The notes under the pieces were generated by a model. That model had not been told where the DNA came from. It saw only the letters and a program-made list of their open reading frames with translations, and ran no database searches. A DNA stretch of 64,000 nucleotides, from contig NZ_JANSJE010000008.1 of NCBI RefSeq assembly GCF_047462415.1, positions 62,001 through 126,000 of the forward strand. The letters run 5' to 3'. Below, one piece after another: positions 8,953 through 17,146 of this stretch (its first letter is position 1; each line of letters begins with the position of its first letter). This stretch comes from Thermostichus sp047462415. Lineage in GTDB: Bacteria > Cyanobacteriota > Cyanobacteriia > Thermostichales > Thermostichaceae. The position numbers and the translations under genes are program-made.

Positions 8953-9062
8953 GGGACTCCCTCACCCCCAGCCCTTCTCCCTGAGGGACTCCCTCACCCC
9001 CAGCCCCTCTCCCTGAGGAACACCCTCACCCCCAGCCCCTCTCCCTGAGGGAGAGGGGAGCT
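8930..9062. repeat. Four tandem palindromic repeat units
   Basis: Four units of about 33 bp (CTCACCCCCAGCCCCTCTCC, then CTGAGGGACTCC) in tandem, ending in a full palindrome (CCCTCTCCCTGAGGGAGAGGG). The first unit overlaps the end of the kinase gene and provides its stop codon. The block separates the convergent kinase and ccs1 genes. The palindrome may act as a two-way transcription end; not tested. Confidence 0.9.
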
Positions 9063-9111
9063 AGATAACCCTGGGCAGTGTTGTTGGTCAAACAGACGCC
9101 ACTTGGGTAGG

Positions 9112-10530
9112 CTAGCCGTTGGCTAAGGACTCCGTCCCGCTGACGCGAGCGGCGGGATTGAGTTCTTTTGCCGGAGAAGGGGGAGAGGAGAGCAGTTGCT
9201 GCTCCACCAGGTGGGCAAACTCCCGCTCGAAGGTCACCAGGGCGCGGTTGGTTTTGCCCCCCAGGTAAAGCCCTGCTTCCGTCTCCAGAGCCCAAACTTG
9301 GCTGTAGCTGAAATAGCTCATCACCACCCCCAGCATCAGCAGCCCAAAGCCAAGATAGACAAGAGGGATCCCTGGATCCGATTTCATTTGCAGGCCGGTG
9401 GCGCCGATAACCTCATCTAGGTGCAGGGTAAGGGGGTTGGGAAAGCGCTGCGGAGCCACTTCGTCGAGGGCCAGGCTCATGCCCTGGCGCAGGGATCCTA
9501 CCCACTGGCCCTGGGTGTCGTAGAGCAGGGCCGTCCCCTGCAAATCTGGCAACAACAGCGTCAAGCCCTCGCTTAGATCCGGTCGGGTGGGCACAAAAGC
9601 GCCCCAGAGCTTGCTGCCCGCCTGGGTGGGCACCGGCACCACTGGAATTTGGAAGGGGGGGCTGTTGTTGAGGCGGATGCGGATGCTGTCGATGCCCCAG
9701 TCGGCTTGGTAGAGGGTCACGCCGCGGTAGGAGAGGGGATGGTTGACAGAGATGGTCTGGCGCTTGACCTCCTGTCCCCCATCCAGAATCGAGAGATCTG
9801 AGTAAAACTGCTTTACCCGTCCGTCGGGGGCATAGTCGATCCAGAAGCGGTTAACCCGAATTTGCCAGGTGGGCAGATGAGCCAGATCCCCTGCCCCGGT
9901 TACATGTTCAATGGCGGCAACCCCACCGCTGGGGATCAGCTCCTGGGCCTTAAAGCCCCCGATGCTGCCCCAGATGGCCCCCAACAGGATTAGCAGCAGG
10001 CTGACGTGCACCAAGATGGGGCCGAACCGCCCGATTAGCCCCTTGCGGGCGTAGAGCCGGGATCCCTCCTCAAACACCGCATAACCCCGTTGGCGCAACC
10101 GCTGCGGCAACCCCTCTAGGGAGCGTTGGGGCAGATAGGCCCAAAAGGGCAGCCGCTGGAAGGAGGAAGGACGGGTGAGGTAGCTCCAGCGGCGGGCCAC
10201 CTTGAGCATCGGCCACTGGCGCGTGAAAGAACAGGCGGCCAGGCTGCTGCCAAACAGGATCAACAGGGCCAGAAACCAAGGGGTGCGATAGACGTGATCC
10301 AACCCCAGCTGGAGGATCAGCCGCCAGGTGAGAAAGCCAAACAGGGCCGGATGCTCAGGATAGTGAGCCTGGTAGAAGGCCACCGTCTCCTCTTGCTCGA
10401 TCACCGTGCCGACAGCACTCAAAAGGGCAATCGCCAAGAGAAGGCCGATGGCTAGGCGCAGATCCGCCAGCAGCGGCAGCAGCTCATGGCGACAATACCG
10501 CCGCAACAGCGGAAGAGGGTGGATAACCAT
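9112..10530 (-). CDS. ccs1: System II cytochrome c biogenesis protein Ccs1 (ResB-like)
   Basis: Ccs1/ResB works with CcsA in system II to carry heme across the thylakoid membrane and attach it to apocytochromes. The 472-aa protein has the expected early membrane segments (LRLAIGLLLAIALLSAVGTVIEQE; WFLALLILFGSSLAACSFTR), a third at FGPILVHVSLLLILLGAIWGSIGG, a long lumenal domain and a last segment (LVYLGFGLLMLGVVMSYFSYSQVWA). Downstream of ccdA on the same strand with an 80-bp gap, consistent with one transcript supplying heme ligation and thiol reduction. The C-terminal tail RVSGTESLANG is encoded by a dispersed ~23-bp repeat (9125-9147) also present at 14467 and 41120. Confidence 0.93.
   Translation of the reverse strand: MVIHPLPLLRRYCRHELLPLLADLRLAIGLLLAIALLSAVGTVIEQEETVAFYQAHYPEHPALFGFLTWRLILQLGLDHVYRTPWFLALLILFGSSLAACSFTRQWPMLKVARRWSYLTRPSSFQRLPFWAYLPQRSLEGLPQRLRQRGYAVFEEGSRLYARKGLIGRFGPILVHVSLLLILLGAIWGSIGGFKAQELIPSGGVAAIEHVTGAGDLAHLPTWQIRVNRFWIDYAPDGRVKQFYSDLSILDGGQEVKRQTISVNHPLSYRGVTLYQADWGIDSIRIRLNNSPPFQIPVVPVPTQAGSKLWGAFVPTRPDLSEGLTLLLPDLQGTALLYDTQGQWVGSLRQGMSLALDEVAPQRFPNPLTLHLDEVIGATGLQMKSDPGIPLVYLGFGLLMLGVVMSYFSYSQVWALETEAGLYLGGKTNRALVTFEREFAHLVEQQLLSSPPSPAKELNPAARVSGTESLANG
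9125..9147. repeat. 23-bp dispersed repeat, variant B, inside the ccs1 3' end
   Basis: AAGGACTCCGTCCCGCTGAC followed by GCG. Nearly the same 23 bases occur at 14467-14489 (two mismatches) and identically at 41120-41142. It is in frame at the end of ccs1. Related to the variant-A element (GCGTGAGCGGCGCGGAGCGC) inside the palindromic repeat blocks. Confidence 0.85.
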
Positions 10531-10610
10531 GGGAAGTTGTTAGCTCAAGACTTGGATGCCGCTCCCAACTGGAGTGCAGCCCCATCTTAGCCTGTAGCGG
10601 CAGGGATCCC

Positions 10611-11360
10611 TCAGGCCCAAGCGGAGAGGATCGTCACGGTACCAAAGCCCACCAACACCACGCCACTGGCATAGGTGAACCAGCCCGACCAGCGCCGCAG
10701 GGCCAGCAGTTGCTTGAGCGAGCCGGCAAACACCCCTGCCAACAGCAGCGGCAAGACCAGCCCCAGCGCATAGGCCAGCAGCAACCCGCCCCCCACCCAG
10801 GGCTGCCCCGTGGTGGAAACCCAAGCCAGCAAAGCCACCAAAACCGGCGTGCTGCAGGGAGAGGCCACCAGGCCAAAGGTGGATCCCAGCAACACTGCCC
10901 GGCCTAACCTGGGCCATTCGCCGGGGATCTCCAACCGGTTGAACCAAGCGGGAAAGCGCAGGGGAATCACCTCCAGCAGGTTGAGCCCCATCAAAATAGC
11001 AACTCCCCCCACCACAGTAGGCCAAAAGGATCCCGTCTGTCCGTAAACGCGGCCCAGCAAAGCTGCCCCTAAACCCAGCAGGGTCAGGGTAAAAGCCACC
11101 CCAGCCGCAAAACCCAAAGATTGGGCCCAGATGTGCCGACGCACTTTTCCGGCCCCTTCATCAGGGTTGGGGGTGTAGCCGCCGATATAGCCGATGGTTA
11201 CCGGCAGCATCGATAGCGTGCAGGGGGAAAGACTGGTAAGCAAGCCGGCCAGGCCCACCGCCAGCAGGCTGACGGGAGAGAGGTGCTGCAGTTGACTCTG
11301 GACAAGCTGGGTTGCCCATTGTTCCAGGTGGTAGAGCCAAAGCTGGGCCATACTCGACAT
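10611..11360 (-). CDS. ccdA: Cytochrome c biogenesis protein CcdA
   Basis: CcdA moves reducing power across the thylakoid membrane to keep apocytochrome heme-binding cysteines reduced. About 249 aa with six predicted membrane segments. The two family cysteine motifs are visible: LSPCTLSML in the first segment and VASPCSTPVLVALL in the fourth. I chose ATG at 11360 (MSSMAQLWLY); ATG at 11351 is equally possible and neither has a strong ribosome site. Located just upstream of ccs1 in the same direction, so the two system II components are probably co-transcribed. Confidence 0.93.
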   Translation of the reverse strand: MSSMAQLWLYHLEQWATQLVQSQLQHLSPVSLLAVGLAGLLTSLSPCTLSMLPVTIGYIGGYTPNPDEGAGKVRRHIWAQSLGFAAGVAFTLTLLGLGAALLGRVYGQTGSFWPTVVGGVAILMGLNLLEVIPLRFPAWFNRLEIPGEWPRLGRAVLLGSTFGLVASPCSTPVLVALLAWVSTTGQPWVGGGLLLAYALGLVLPLLLAGVFAGSLKQLLALRRWSGWFTYASGVVLVGFGTVTILSAWA

Positions 11361-11428
11361 AAGCTCAATCCGTCCAACACAAGCCCAAGGTAGCACGAAC
11401 GTCCCCAACCCCACCGGAGCTGCGCCCG

Positions 11429-12319
11429 CTACCCTTCCTCATTGCCCAGGTCTTGAGGAACTCTGCGGGGCTGGTTAACCGGGAACTGCTGCCATTCCTG
11501 CTGAGTTCGTTGCAGCACCAGCAGCAATTCGTCCCACCTTTCACCCTCGATCAACCGTTCTATCTGTCCCAACTGCGCTCGGTAGCTGCACAGGGTAGTC
11601 AGCAGCGCCTGCCGATTGTGGCGGGCCATCTCCAAACCCAATTGCGGGATCCCTCCGCCAACACGGCTGGTATCGCGGAATCCGCTGCTGGCTAGGGTGC
11701 GAGCCAAATGCAGAATGGCGGGATCCGCCTCTTGGCTGACGGCTGCGATCAAACCGGCGCTGACCATCACCGGCAAGTGGCTGATCCAGGCCACCGCTTG
11801 GTCATGTCGCGCGGGATCGGTGCAAACGGCTTCTGCATCAACAGCAGCCACCAGTTTTTTCATGGCAGCAAGAGCTTGCGGTTGGGTCTTGGCGATGGGA
11901 GTGAGCACGTAAGGCCGCCCCCGAAACAAGCCGGCTTCTGCCGCTTGGATCCCTTGTAGGCTTTTGCCGGCCATGGGGTGCCCTCCCACGAACAAAGGCC
12001 ACAGTTCGGTTGCCGGAGCAACAATGGGCTGCTTAACCGAGCCGACATCGCTCACCACGGTCTCTGCCGATAGATAAGGCACCAAGGCGGCTAGGGTGGC
12101 CAACACCTGATCCAAAGGGGTGCAGATCAGCACCACTTGAGGGTCAAAGCGGGCCAACTGGGCCAACTCGGTTCCACAGCCTTGAACAGCGCCCCGTTGC
12201 AGAGCCTGTTGGCAGGTGGCCGGGGTGCGGCTCATCCCCCACACGGGATATCCCTTTTCGGTTAGCTTGAGGGCCAGGGATCCGCCGATCAACCCCAACC
12301 CGACAATGGCAATGCGCAT
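11429..12319 (-). CDS. tyrA: Prephenate/arogenate dehydrogenase
   Basis: TyrA-type oxidative decarboxylase of tyrosine synthesis; cyanobacterial members normally use arogenate with NADP (family knowledge, not read here). The 296-aa protein opens with a Rossmann fold (MRIAIVGLGLIGGSLALKL). Later conserved pieces are VVSDVGSVK, the catalytic-region GGHPMAGK, and RDTSRVGGG. No ACT regulatory domain is visible. The upstream (right) side holds a repeat block. Confidence 0.93.
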   Translation of the reverse strand: MRIAIVGLGLIGGSLALKLTEKGYPVWGMSRTPATCQQALQRGAVQGCGTELAQLARFDPQVVLICTPLDQVLATLAALVPYLSAETVVSDVGSVKQPIVAPATELWPLFVGGHPMAGKSLQGIQAAEAGLFRGRPYVLTPIAKTQPQALAAMKKLVAAVDAEAVCTDPARHDQAVAWISHLPVMVSAGLIAAVSQEADPAILHLARTLASSGFRDTSRVGGGIPQLGLEMARHNRQALLTTLCSYRAQLGQIERLIEGERWDELLLVLQRTQQEWQQFPVNQPRRVPQDLGNEEG

Positions 12320-12370
12320 GGTATGGCCACTTCAAACCAGATCAAGACACTCCCCAAGTGTTCCTCACTC

Positions 12371-12523
12371 CCACCCTCACCCCCAACCCCTCTCCCTCCG
12401 GGACATCCCTCACCCCCAGCCCCTCTCCCAGAGGGAGAGGGGAGTTAGGGCGGCACCTTCGCGACAGCGTTGCGTCGCAATAACGACGTAACAAACCGTT
12501 GCATTGCTATTTGAAATAACCAT
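12371..12523. repeat. Composite repeat: palindromic units plus ~75-bp element
   Basis: Two palindromic units (CCCTCACCCCCAACCCCTCT; CCCTCTCCCAGAGGGAGAGG) are directly followed by a second element at about 12445-12523. That element contains GCGACAGCGTTGCGTCGCAA, ACAAACCGTT and TTGCTATTTGAAAT. The second element recurs at 31958, 39271 and 53530. Here the composite lies between divergent tyrA and the DUF6679-type gene. The remaining DNA to 12732 shows no further gene. Confidence 0.8.
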
Positions 12524-12732
12524 ATCTCGATAGGCTGGCGATCCCCAGTCACGCTAAGTCAACAGGTGCTTTGGTGGCGCCCTTCCTCCTCCTGAAGAAC
12601 CAACACCTCAGAAGCAAAGGCTCTGGCTGCCCTGTGGAAAAGCATACAGCCTCGGTATGCAGCCGCTAAGATGGAGGGATGAGCTGGGTAGCCCCCACAA
12701 CTCACCCGGATCTTTCACTTCAGGAGGGGACC

Positions 12733-13203
12733 GTGCTTCATCGTAGGATCTATCAACTCAGCCGCGAAGGCAAGGATGTGTGGATCTACCTGCGCGATCA
12801 GGGACGCTGGCTGGAACGAGCCAAGATCCTCGATATCGAAGGGGATACCATCCTGGTTCGCTACGAAACGGAAGACGAGGAGGAGATCTGCTCTTGGGAG
12901 GAGATGATTCGTCTGGAAAGCATTGGGGCTGTTGCCCAGCGCCTTTCCACCATTCCCAAGGGAATGCTTAGCACGTCGGATTTGCTCATCTCGGAAGATT
13001 GTCCCCCTGCTGAATTGCTGCATTCGCCACTGTTGCCCGCGGAAGGGGAAGATCATCCCAGCGGCGAGCGCCTCGTCGAGGACTACTACCTGGATCGGGA
13101 GACTCCTGCCGAGCTGCCGGTGCGCTCAACTGGGGAAGATCTCAAACGGGTGGATCGTGCCCGGCAGGATGTCGAGGGGCAGCGGGAGAGCAACCACGAC
13201 TAG
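12733..13203 (+). CDS. Conserved cyanobacterial protein (DUF6679-type)
   Basis: About 156 aa, acidic. The first ~70 residues (starting VLHRRIYQLSREGKDVWIYL, then RYETEDEEE, SWEEMIRLESIGAV) match a small protein family conserved throughout cyanobacteria that I recall as DUF6679; the remaining Glu/Asp-rich tail looks disordered. Start placed at GTG 12733 because AGGAGGGG lies 4-5 nt before it and because family members start at this point; an ATG at 12679 adds 18 unrelated residues. The N-terminal region suggests a small beta-barrel. Function unknown. Converges with scpA, 9 bp between stops. Confidence 0.75.
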   Translation: MLHRRIYQLSREGKDVWIYLRDQGRWLERAKILDIEGDTILVRYETEDEEEICSWEEMIRLESIGAVAQRLSTIPKGMLSTSDLLISEDCPPAELLHSPLLPAEGEDHPSGERLVEDYYLDRETPAELPVRSTGEDLKRVDRARQDVEGQRESNHD

Positions 13204-13212
13204 AGTGGTTCT

Positions 13213-13974
13213 CTAGAGTTCAGCTTGTAGAGCTGTGGGGAGGAGGGATCCCATTGGGCAGGGGCGGATGGTCAATGGGCCGTAGAACTCCTCTTGGCAC
13301 AGCTCTACCTGGGAGCGGGCAGCCATCAGCAGCAATGACCAGAAGACTTGGATGGGGTGAATGGCACCGCTGCTGCCGTTTTGGCAAAAGTGCTGCTGGA
13401 GAGCCGCAAAGCTGACCTGGGTCAGGCCCTGCTGCCAAAGTTGAGCCAGCAGCGACTCCAGCTCGGCGGTGGTTTCCAAAAGATTCTCCGGGTGGGCTAG
13501 CTGGGTGATGGCTGACAGCGCTTGCTGGCGAGAAACCCGTTGGGATAGGGGCTTTGGGGCAGCTTCGGGCCGGTGCTCCAGCAGGGTTTCCAGCTCTTGC
13601 AGGTGGACGATGAGTTCTTTGAGGGTGACAGGCCGGCTACGTTGAAGACGCGGCACCGCCCTGGGTTGCAACACGCCATCCAAGTCCGCCAAAGACCAGC
13701 TTGGCAAGGGATCCGCTTCCACATCCGCCGGACTGGGCTCACCCTCGTCTACTTCCGGTTCTGCCAAAGCCATCGCCTTGAGATAGACCAACATGGCAGC
13801 ATGGAGCAGGGCTTGTCCCGACTCAGACAGGTCATGGCTGCTGCTGGTGGAGGCTATGCGGCTCAGAAAGCGGTCGATAACCTCGATAACCTGGACATCC
13901 CAGGGGTCGATCTCGCCGCGTTCTGCCAGATCGATGAGCAGGGCAATTGCCTCTTCGGTCGGTGAGTAGGCCAT
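13213..13974 (-). CDS. scpA: Segregation and condensation protein A
   Basis: ScpA is the kleisin that links SMC and ScpB in the bacterial condensin complex. The 253-aa protein has the kleisin N-terminal helix region (MAYSPTEEAIALLIDLAERG, EIDPWDVQVIEVIDRFL) and a C-terminal winged-helix region (VSFAALQQHF onward). An acidic linker lies near residues 72-95 (EPEVDEGEPSPADVEADP). smc and scpB are not nearby. Some kleisins start a few residues further upstream, but the frame here begins cleanly at ATG 13974. Confidence 0.88.
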   Translation of the reverse strand: MAYSPTEEAIALLIDLAERGEIDPWDVQVIEVIDRFLSRIASTSSSHDLSESGQALLHAAMLVYLKAMALAEPEVDEGEPSPADVEADPLPSWSLADLDGVLQPRAVPRLQRSRPVTLKELIVHLQELETLLEHRPEAAPKPLSQRVSRQQALSAITQLAHPENLLETTAELESLLAQLWQQGLTQVSFAALQQHFCQNGSSGAIHPIQVFWSLLLMAARSQVELCQEEFYGPLTIRPCPMGSLLPTALQAEL

Positions 13975-14268
13975 AGCACCCTACAGCTCCCTGCTCCTTA
14001 CTGTAGCCCTCAGGCCGGATCCCGGCTATCTCTGACATCTCCGCATCTCTATGGCCGTCCGGCTTTTCGGCTCAACGGCTGACCCTTGGCTCTGGGGTAC
14101 AAGCCCCGTCCGCCGCAGGCCTTGGTAAGGGGCGGGGCACTCGATCATCCCAGAATCCTCCTGCCTATCGCTATGCGGAAGCAAGCCAGCAGGTCGGGGA
14201 GTTGTCAAGCGATCATCGCATAATATAGAATCCTGCTCTAGTCGGATAGCTGCTAAAGTAGTACCTAC

Positions 14269-14340
<72 letters not shown>

Positions 14341-14462
14341 TCTCTTCAGTTGCTCTGAAAAGCCAGGGGGTTCATCCCTCTGGATTGGGGCGCGGCCAAG
14401 CTCTCCGCTGCCGGACCGGTGGAGAAGAGGAAGCAGGATAGCGTAATGAAAGGGTTGAGGCC

Positions 14463-14975
14463 ATGCAAGGACTCCGTTCCGCCGACGCGAGCAGAAGCAT
14501 CCGCTCCATGCTCCTGGGCTTGTGGATACTGATCCTGCTCGTCTTCCTCGTCCAAAACTGGGGATCCACAGCAGCGGTCGTTGTGGCCGGTCAAGCCGGC
14601 GCTGCGATTCCTTTGTCGCTGACGCTGTTGACTGCCTATGGGGTAGGAGTGGGCTTGGGGTTTCTGTATGTGGGCGCTTGGCGGCTGCATGACCGGGTGT
14701 TCCAGCGACAGGCAATCCGCAAGTTAAACCAGCTCATCGAGCGAGTGCGCTTCTTGGAAGCGCAGATCATCCCCCCTGACCACTATTTGCCTCAGGATCT
14801 GCCGGAGGAGGAGCCGGATCCCCAGGCAGGCCGCTATTCCTATTCCAATATCCCGCCGGAACGCATTCGCGAACCCGGTGAACCTGAGGAGGAAGGCGAC
14901 GCGGCCACAGCCCCCAACTGGCGGATCGTCCGACGGCCCTATCCTGTCGAGGAGGAAGAGGAATGGGACTCCTAA
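14463..14975 (+). CDS. LapA/DUF1049-like membrane protein
   Basis: About 170 aa. Two hydrophobic segments (LLGLWILILLVFLVQNWG; LTLLTAYGVGVGLGFLYVGAW) separated by a short loop, then a basic helix (RLHDRVFQRQAIRKLNQLIE) and a long acidic, proline-rich tail. This matches the LapA/DUF1049 pattern of small two-span proteins with a cytoplasmic coiled segment. Residues 2-10 are encoded by the dispersed repeat at 14467-14489; an alternative start at ATG 14508 would avoid it. I kept 14463 because AAAGGG/GAGG precede it. Overlaps the next gene by 13 bp, implying coupled translation. Confidence 0.6.
   Translation: MQGLRSADASRSIRSMLLGLWILILLVFLVQNWGSTAAVVVAGQAGAAIPLSLTLLTAYGVGVGLGFLYVGAWRLHDRVFQRQAIRKLNQLIERVRFLEAQIIPPDHYLPQDLPEEEPDPQAGRYSYSNIPPERIREPGEPEEEGDAATAPNWRIVRRPYPVEEEEEWDS
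14467..14489. repeat. 23-bp dispersed repeat, variant B
   Basis: AAGGACTCCGTTCCGCCGAC followed by GCG, two mismatches from the copies at 9125 and 41120. It lies at the very start of the LapA-like gene and may have altered its N-terminus. Confidence 0.75.
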
Positions 14976-15859
14976 ACTGGTGGCGATCTTCTGCGGCTCC
15001 CTTGTCTGAGTCCGACCCTCGACCGGAACCCCAGGGACAGAATAACTATCTGCTGATCGTTCTCGACAGTTGCCGCTTCGACAGCCTGCTGGCTGCCAAC
15101 CCCAAGCATCTGCTCAAGTTGGGATCCCTGGAAAAGCGCTGGAGCTACGCTTCCTGGACGGCTCCCGCCCATTACAATCTGCTCATGGGCCTGCTGCCCC
15201 ACACCAGCCCCACCCAGGTCTTTGCTTCCGAACACTACAAGCAGGATTACTTGCGCTACAACGAGCGCCTCGGCACCCGCCAACCGATTGAGTTCAAGCA
15301 TCTGCTGCCCCACCTCTATTTGCCGACGCTACTGAAGCACCAACTGGGCTATACCACCCACGCCATGGTCTCCCTGCCGGTGCTCAACCCCAGCACCCTG
15401 CTCAATCGCGACTTCGATTCCTACCGCCTCATGCCCCAGCACAACGATATGGCGGCCATGGTGGAGCAGTTGCGCTTCGAGCCGGATCGCCCCAGCTTTT
15501 ACTTGTTAAATGTGGGCGAAACCCACTATCCCTACGCGTTGCCGGATGAGGATCCCGGCCTGTGGCCCCGCATCTCTGGGGTCAATGGCGTGTTAAAGCG
15601 CCTGGATGAAGGGGAAGAGACCGGGATCCCCTTTTTCAGCGCTGCCCAGTTGGAGGAGCTGCGCCAACGGCAGATCGAGGCGGTGCGCTACCTGGACGGG
15701 GTCTTTGAGCAACTGTTTGACCTAGTTCCCAAAAACACTTACATCACGGTTACCGCCGACCACGGCGAATTGTTCGGGGAAGGGGGCTATTTCGGCCATG
15801 GCCCCATCCACCACGAAAAGGTGCTAGAGGTGCCTTTTATTGAGGGAAAAATTCGCTAG
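14963..15859 (+). CDS. Sulfatase/alkaline phosphatase-superfamily hydrolase, cytoplasmic
   Basis: 298 aa with the core of the alkaline-phosphatase superfamily: YLLIVLDSCRFDS near residue 30 (first metal ligand Asp), a possible nucleophile region SWTAPAHYNLLMGLLP, and the C-terminal metal site TADHGELFGEGGYFGHG. The sulfatase Cys/Ser-x-Pro-x-Arg signature is absent; a Thr occupies the likely nucleophile position, as in phospho-transferases of the superfamily. No signal peptide or membrane segment. Starts inside the preceding membrane protein gene (13-bp overlap), which suggests a shared job, perhaps at the membrane. Substrate unknown. Ends about ten bases before a repeat block. Confidence 0.7.
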   Translation: MGLLNWWRSSAAPLSESDPRPEPQGQNNYLLIVLDSCRFDSLLAANPKHLLKLGSLEKRWSYASWTAPAHYNLLMGLLPHTSPTQVFASEHYKQDYLRYNERLGTRQPIEFKHLLPHLYLPTLLKHQLGYTTHAMVSLPVLNPSTLLNRDFDSYRLMPQHNDMAAMVEQLRFEPDRPSFYLLNVGETHYPYALPDEDPGLWPRISGVNGVLKRLDEGEETGIPFFSAAQLEELRQRQIEAVRYLDGVFEQLFDLVPKNTYITVTADHGELFGEGGYFGHGPIHHEKVLEVPFIEGKIR

Positions 15860-15864
15860 GACAA

Positions 15865-15950
15865 CACCCAGCCCCTCTCCCAGAGGCCCAAGCGCTCCGC
15901 GCCGCTCACGCGACCACCCCCGGCCCCTCTCCCAGAGGGAGAGGGGAGAT
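15865..15950. repeat. Palindromic repeat block with variant-A element
   Basis: Two palindromic half/full units (CCCAGCCCCTCTCCCAGAGG; CCCCTCTCCCAGAGGGAGAG) flank CCCAAGCGCTCCGCGCCGCT at 15887-15920. The same arrangement occurs, in either orientation, at 32081, 39411, 48947, 51745 and 52447. Lies between convergent genes. Confidence 0.88.
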
Positions 15951-16009
15951 GGGGATCGGGGCTAGGTTGCTGCCTGGAAGAGTCGTCTGCGAGAAAGGGG
16001 CTAGACCTG

Positions 16010-17125
16010 CTAGGTCTCTGGCTTGGGCAAGGCGGGATCCCGGCGAGTTTCCCTAAGGCTTTCGCCAAGAGAGGTCAGCTTGCCACCCTCTTCGGCGGCC
16101 AAGTCAGCAGAACGGGCGATCTCGTAGAGGCTTTTGACCACGCTAGAGAGGGGAATGGCGATGATCACGCCCAGGATACCCCCCAGTTGCGCCCCCACCA
16201 ACAGGGCGATCAAGATCCACACCGGGTTGAGGCCAATCAGCTCCCCCATCAGGCGAGGGGCGATGACCCGATCCTTAACCTGCTGCACAATTAGGGAGAC
16301 CAGCACCACCTTGAGGCTGAGCCAGATATCCTGAAAGGCCAGCAGCACCGCTGCCGCGCCGATGCCGATAAAGCCTCCCACCAGCGGGATCACCTCCAGC
16401 AGGCCGATCAACAGGCCAAACAAAAGCCCGAAGGGCACGCGCAAAAAACCAAAAATTGGCACCAGCATCAGGGCCATGATGAACCCCAACACCAACTGGC
16501 TGATGAGAAAGTTCTGGAAACTCAGAGCCAGGGCTTCGCCGATGCGCGGCCCCCAGGGCTTGGGAAAGAGGCTGAGCAACCCCTGCCAAAACTGGCCGCC
16601 GTAGAGCAGCATGTAGAGGGCCAACACCAGTACCAACACCAAATCGATCACCTGGTTAAAGGTGCCCAGGAGGATGTCCAGGGATTGGCCGGCAATTTTT
16701 TCGGCGCTGGCCTGCAGGCGGTTGAGGAGGGTGTTCACCAGCTCTGTCTGGCCGAGGTTGATGTTGCGCTCTGCCGCCCACAGGCTGATTTGATCCAGCC
16801 AGCTTTGTAAGGTATCCACCCACTCCGGGATCCGCGCCCCCAACTGCACCACCTGCTTGGCCAGGATGGGCACGATGGCGATCCCTACCAAGGCCAGCAG
16901 CACCACCGACAGGGCAAAAACCAGGGTGACCGCCAAACCCCGACTGACCCGATAGCGCCGCAGCACCTGTACCGGATAGTTGAGCAAAAAGGCCAGCACC
17001 GCCGCCGTCAGGATGGTGGTGAGCAGATGGCCAAACAGCCGGCCCACCTGTAGGGCCAGCCAGCCGCTAATGACGATCAAAATCCAGGTGAGCAGCAGCC
17101 GCTGCAAGGGCGAGAAGCGATTCAT
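16010..17125 (-). CDS. AI-2E family transporter / PerM-like permease
   Basis: 371 aa, membrane protein of the AI-2E exporter (formerly UPF0118) family. Several hydrophobic segments (LLLTWILIVISGWLALQVG; ILTAAVLAFLLNYPVQVL; LAVTLVFALSVVLLALVGIAI), a central soluble/coiled region (about 110-180), and a C-terminal bundle with LFGLLIGLLEVIPLVGGFIG and VWILIALLVGAQLGGILGVI. The substrate cannot be inferred; cyanobacteria carry several paralogues. The gene lies 21 bp downstream of fabI on the same strand and may be co-transcribed with it. Confidence 0.82.
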   Translation of the reverse strand: MNRFSPLQRLLLTWILIVISGWLALQVGRLFGHLLTTILTAAVLAFLLNYPVQVLRRYRVSRGLAVTLVFALSVVLLALVGIAIVPILAKQVVQLGARIPEWVDTLQSWLDQISLWAAERNINLGQTELVNTLLNRLQASAEKIAGQSLDILLGTFNQVIDLVLVLVLALYMLLYGGQFWQGLLSLFPKPWGPRIGEALALSFQNFLISQLVLGFIMALMLVPIFGFLRVPFGLLFGLLIGLLEVIPLVGGFIGIGAAAVLLAFQDIWLSLKVVLVSLIVQQVKDRVIAPRLMGELIGLNPVWILIALLVGAQLGGILGVIIAIPLSSVVKSLYEIARSADLAAEEGGKLTSLGESLRETRRDPALPKPET

Positions 17126-17146
17126 GCCAGGGGGATCCCCAAGAGC

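Noticed and set aside
8930..9062. Possible CRISPR array, because of regularly spaced identical units
   Set aside because: Units are contiguous with no unique spacers, are palindromic, and belong to a family dispersed over the whole window; no cas genes.
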